Part shown: positions 6,147 through 7,029 of the stretch, one piece after another | Layout: the number at the start of each line of letters is the position of its first letter | How positions within the stretch are numbered: the first letter of the stretch is position 1 | From: Ignavibacteria bacterium | Lineage (GTDB): Bacteria > Bacteroidota > Ignavibacteria > Tepidaquicellales > OLB5 | Reading direction: 5' to 3' | DNA length: 7,029 nucleotides | Assembly: GCA_026417195.1 (NCBI GenBank) | Contig: JAOADS010000060.1 | Location: 1 to 7,029 of the forward strand | Position numbers and translations under genes: made by a program | The notes under the pieces: model-generated | What the model saw: only the letters and a program-made list of their open reading frames with translations | Told to the model about the DNA's origin: nothing | Database searches by the model: none

Positions 6147-6739
6147 ATAATAAATCACAGTCATTTAAAAACATAGCAATGTTTCCGCTGGAAATTATTG
6201 TTCTGCCCGGGGAAATGAGGTATCTCCATATTTTTGAGGAACGTTATAAAAATCTTTACAATGATGTTCAGAAAAAGGGCGGTTACTTTGTAATTCCGTT
6301 TTATTTTCAGGGAAAGCTTTTTGACACTGGTTCGCTGGTTTACATAGAAAAGACTCTCAACATCTACAAATCAGGAGAAATAGACATCACGGTGAGAGGT
6401 GCTGAATTGGTAAACATCAATAACTTCAACGGCAGCGGTAAAAGGTTATATCCCGTAGGTGATGCGGAAACTGAGTCTTTAAAAGAGGTATCATTATCTG
6501 AAAGAACTGAGGAAGTCTTCAGGAAATATTTATCCCTTATGAAATATAACGACAATCAGATCAGCATGGATTTGTTCACGGTATTAAGATTCCTGAAATT
6601 AAATGATATAGAGAAGTTTTACGTTGTACGTCTGAAAAACAGTGAAACAATAAACAGGACGTTAATTAATTTCCTCAACCTGAAGTCTCTGCTTGTAAAA
6701 CAGTATTCAGTCTTACAGGACAATTATAGCCTTAACTGA
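6140..6739 (+). CDS. Stand-alone LON N-terminal (substrate-binding) domain protein
   Basis: This 199-residue protein matches the N-terminal domain of Lon protease, a PUA-like beta fold. The signature MFPLEIIVLPGE (14-25) followed by YLHIFEERYKNL (28-39) is diagnostic. Later parts keep the domain's pattern (LVYIEKTLNIYKSGEIDITV, about 67-86, then RGAEL). The C-terminal part is helical, as in other members. There is no AAA+ ATPase module (no Walker A) and no Ser-Lys protease domain, so it cannot be a protease itself. Stand-alone copies of this domain are widespread in bacteria and have no settled function. It has no signal peptide and is probably cytoplasmic. The start at 6140 lacks a Shine-Dalgarno sequence; an alternative start is the ATG at 6179, directly before FPLEI. 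It is divergent from the esterase (65-base gap) and convergent, with 3 bases between stops, on the next gene. Confidence 0.92.
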   Translation: MSNNKSQSFKNIAMFPLEIIVLPGEMRYLHIFEERYKNLYNDVQKKGGYFVIPFYFQGKLFDTGSLVYIEKTLNIYKSGEIDITVRGAELVNINNFNGSGKRLYPVGDAETESLKEVSLSERTEEVFRKYLSLMKYNDNQISMDLFTVLRFLKLNDIEKFYVVRLKNSETINRTLINFLNLKSLLVKQYSVLQDNYSLN

Positions 6740-6742
6740 AAA

Positions 6743-7029
6743 CTAGTTGCTCTGCTTATAAAATTTTTCCCACATTTCCTGTGCATGTTCAAGGAAAACC
6801 TCAGGAGCATTTTTAAAAGCATTATCTGGATTTCCTTCACCTCCGAGTTTCTCTCCGTTAAACTCAAGCAACATATTCCCTCTTATAGCATACTTATTTT
6901 TACCCTCGTGCATAATTAATTTCAGCCCTTCAGGTGAGACATCGCCCCTGCAAGATATTCTGTAAAGGAAAGTTGATTCCCCTGTTCCGTTATTATCAAC
7001 ATCAGTTATACCCAGGGAACCGTTTATAT
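6743..7029 (-). CDS. Conserved hypothetical protein, C-terminal 94 residues (partial, N-terminus off the right edge)
   Basis: The minus strand is open from the right edge to a TAG at 6743-6745, giving 94 residues and two spare bases. The fragment contains LGITDVDNNGTGESTFLYRI, which resembles the D-x-[DN]-x-[DN]-G calcium-loop-like segments of proteins that describe 'a state of the system', then CRGDVSPEGLKLIMHEG, KYAIRG and a helical end (NAPEVFLEHAQEMWEKFY). I recall similar C-termini in Bacteroidota proteins annotated as the M949_RS01915 family (named from a Riemerella locus linked to surface polysaccharide), but this is a memory-based match and not secure. Codon style agrees with the neighbours. 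Signal peptide and full domain structure are outside the window, so no function is assigned. Confidence 0.85.
   Translation of the reverse strand, partial: INGSLGITDVDNNGTGESTFLYRISCRGDVSPEGLKLIMHEGKNKYAIRGNMLLEFNGEKLGGEGNPDNAFKNAPEVFLEHAQEMWEKFYKQSN

Noticed and set aside
6075..6164. Longer N-terminus for the esterase starting at 6164
   Set aside because: It would overlap the divergent LON gene start and both candidate promoters, and would bury a clean signal peptide that begins at 6074.
6364..6555. 63-codon minus-strand ORF
   Set aside because: It is antisense to the LON-domain gene, which has a clear family signature across the same bases.
1..7029. Defence system, transposon, prophage, CRISPR array, tRNA or rRNA
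   Set aside because: No transposase, integrase, nuclease-helicase module, regular repeat-spacer pattern or structured RNA gene was seen on either strand; all coding space is taken by housekeeping or envelope genes of uniform composition.

Overview
This AT-rich window (roughly two thirds A+T by eye) looks like ordinary chromosome from a Bacteroidota/Ignavibacteria-type (FCB group) bacterium. The evidence is a TonB-dependent receptor with the N-terminal carboxypeptidase-regulatory-like domain typical of that phylum, start codons with poor or no Shine-Dalgarno sequence, a lipoprotein form of MsrA, and an AT-rich codon style shared by all genes. The assignment is an inference; no rRNA or other marker is present that would fix the taxon.

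Layout. Positions 1-1667 (minus) hold the N-terminal 555 residues of an outer-membrane TonB-dependent receptor whose C-terminus lies off the left edge. A 220-base divergent intergenic region (1668-1887) with several small inverted and direct repeats separates it from uvrC (1888-3759, plus), a complete nucleotide-excision-repair endonuclease subunit. uvrC converges, with a 13-base gap, on a run of four minus-strand genes read from 6074 down to 3773: a secreted PHB-depolymerase/feruloyl-esterase-like hydrolase (5160-6074), a small conserved TPR-like protein of unknown function overlapping its end by 8 bases (4868-5167), a lipoprotein-type methionine sulfoxide reductase A (4105-4764), and an SMR exporter of the SugE/Gdx subtype (3773-4087). 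Divergent from the esterase is a stand-alone LON substrate-binding-domain protein (6140-6739, plus). It converges, with a 3-base gap, on a partial minus-strand gene running off the right edge (6743-7029).

How the genes fit together. The window does not form one pathway. Three products are probably exported (receptor, esterase, MsrA lipoprotein), one is an inner-membrane exporter, and UvrC and the LON-domain protein are cytoplasmic. The two tight arrangements that suggest co-expression are the esterase/TPR-like overlap and the msrA/SMR pair (17-base gap). The esterase and LON-domain genes appear to share a compact divergent promoter region with overlapping -10 elements.

I looked for a defence system, mobile element, CRISPR array, tRNA/rRNA, riboswitch or unusual repeat system and found none. 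The points worth a second look are modest: the exported MsrA paired with an SMR exporter, a substitution in the SMR binding-site region, the uncharacterised small TPR-like gene, the overlapping divergent promoters and the repeat-rich leader between the receptor and uvrC.
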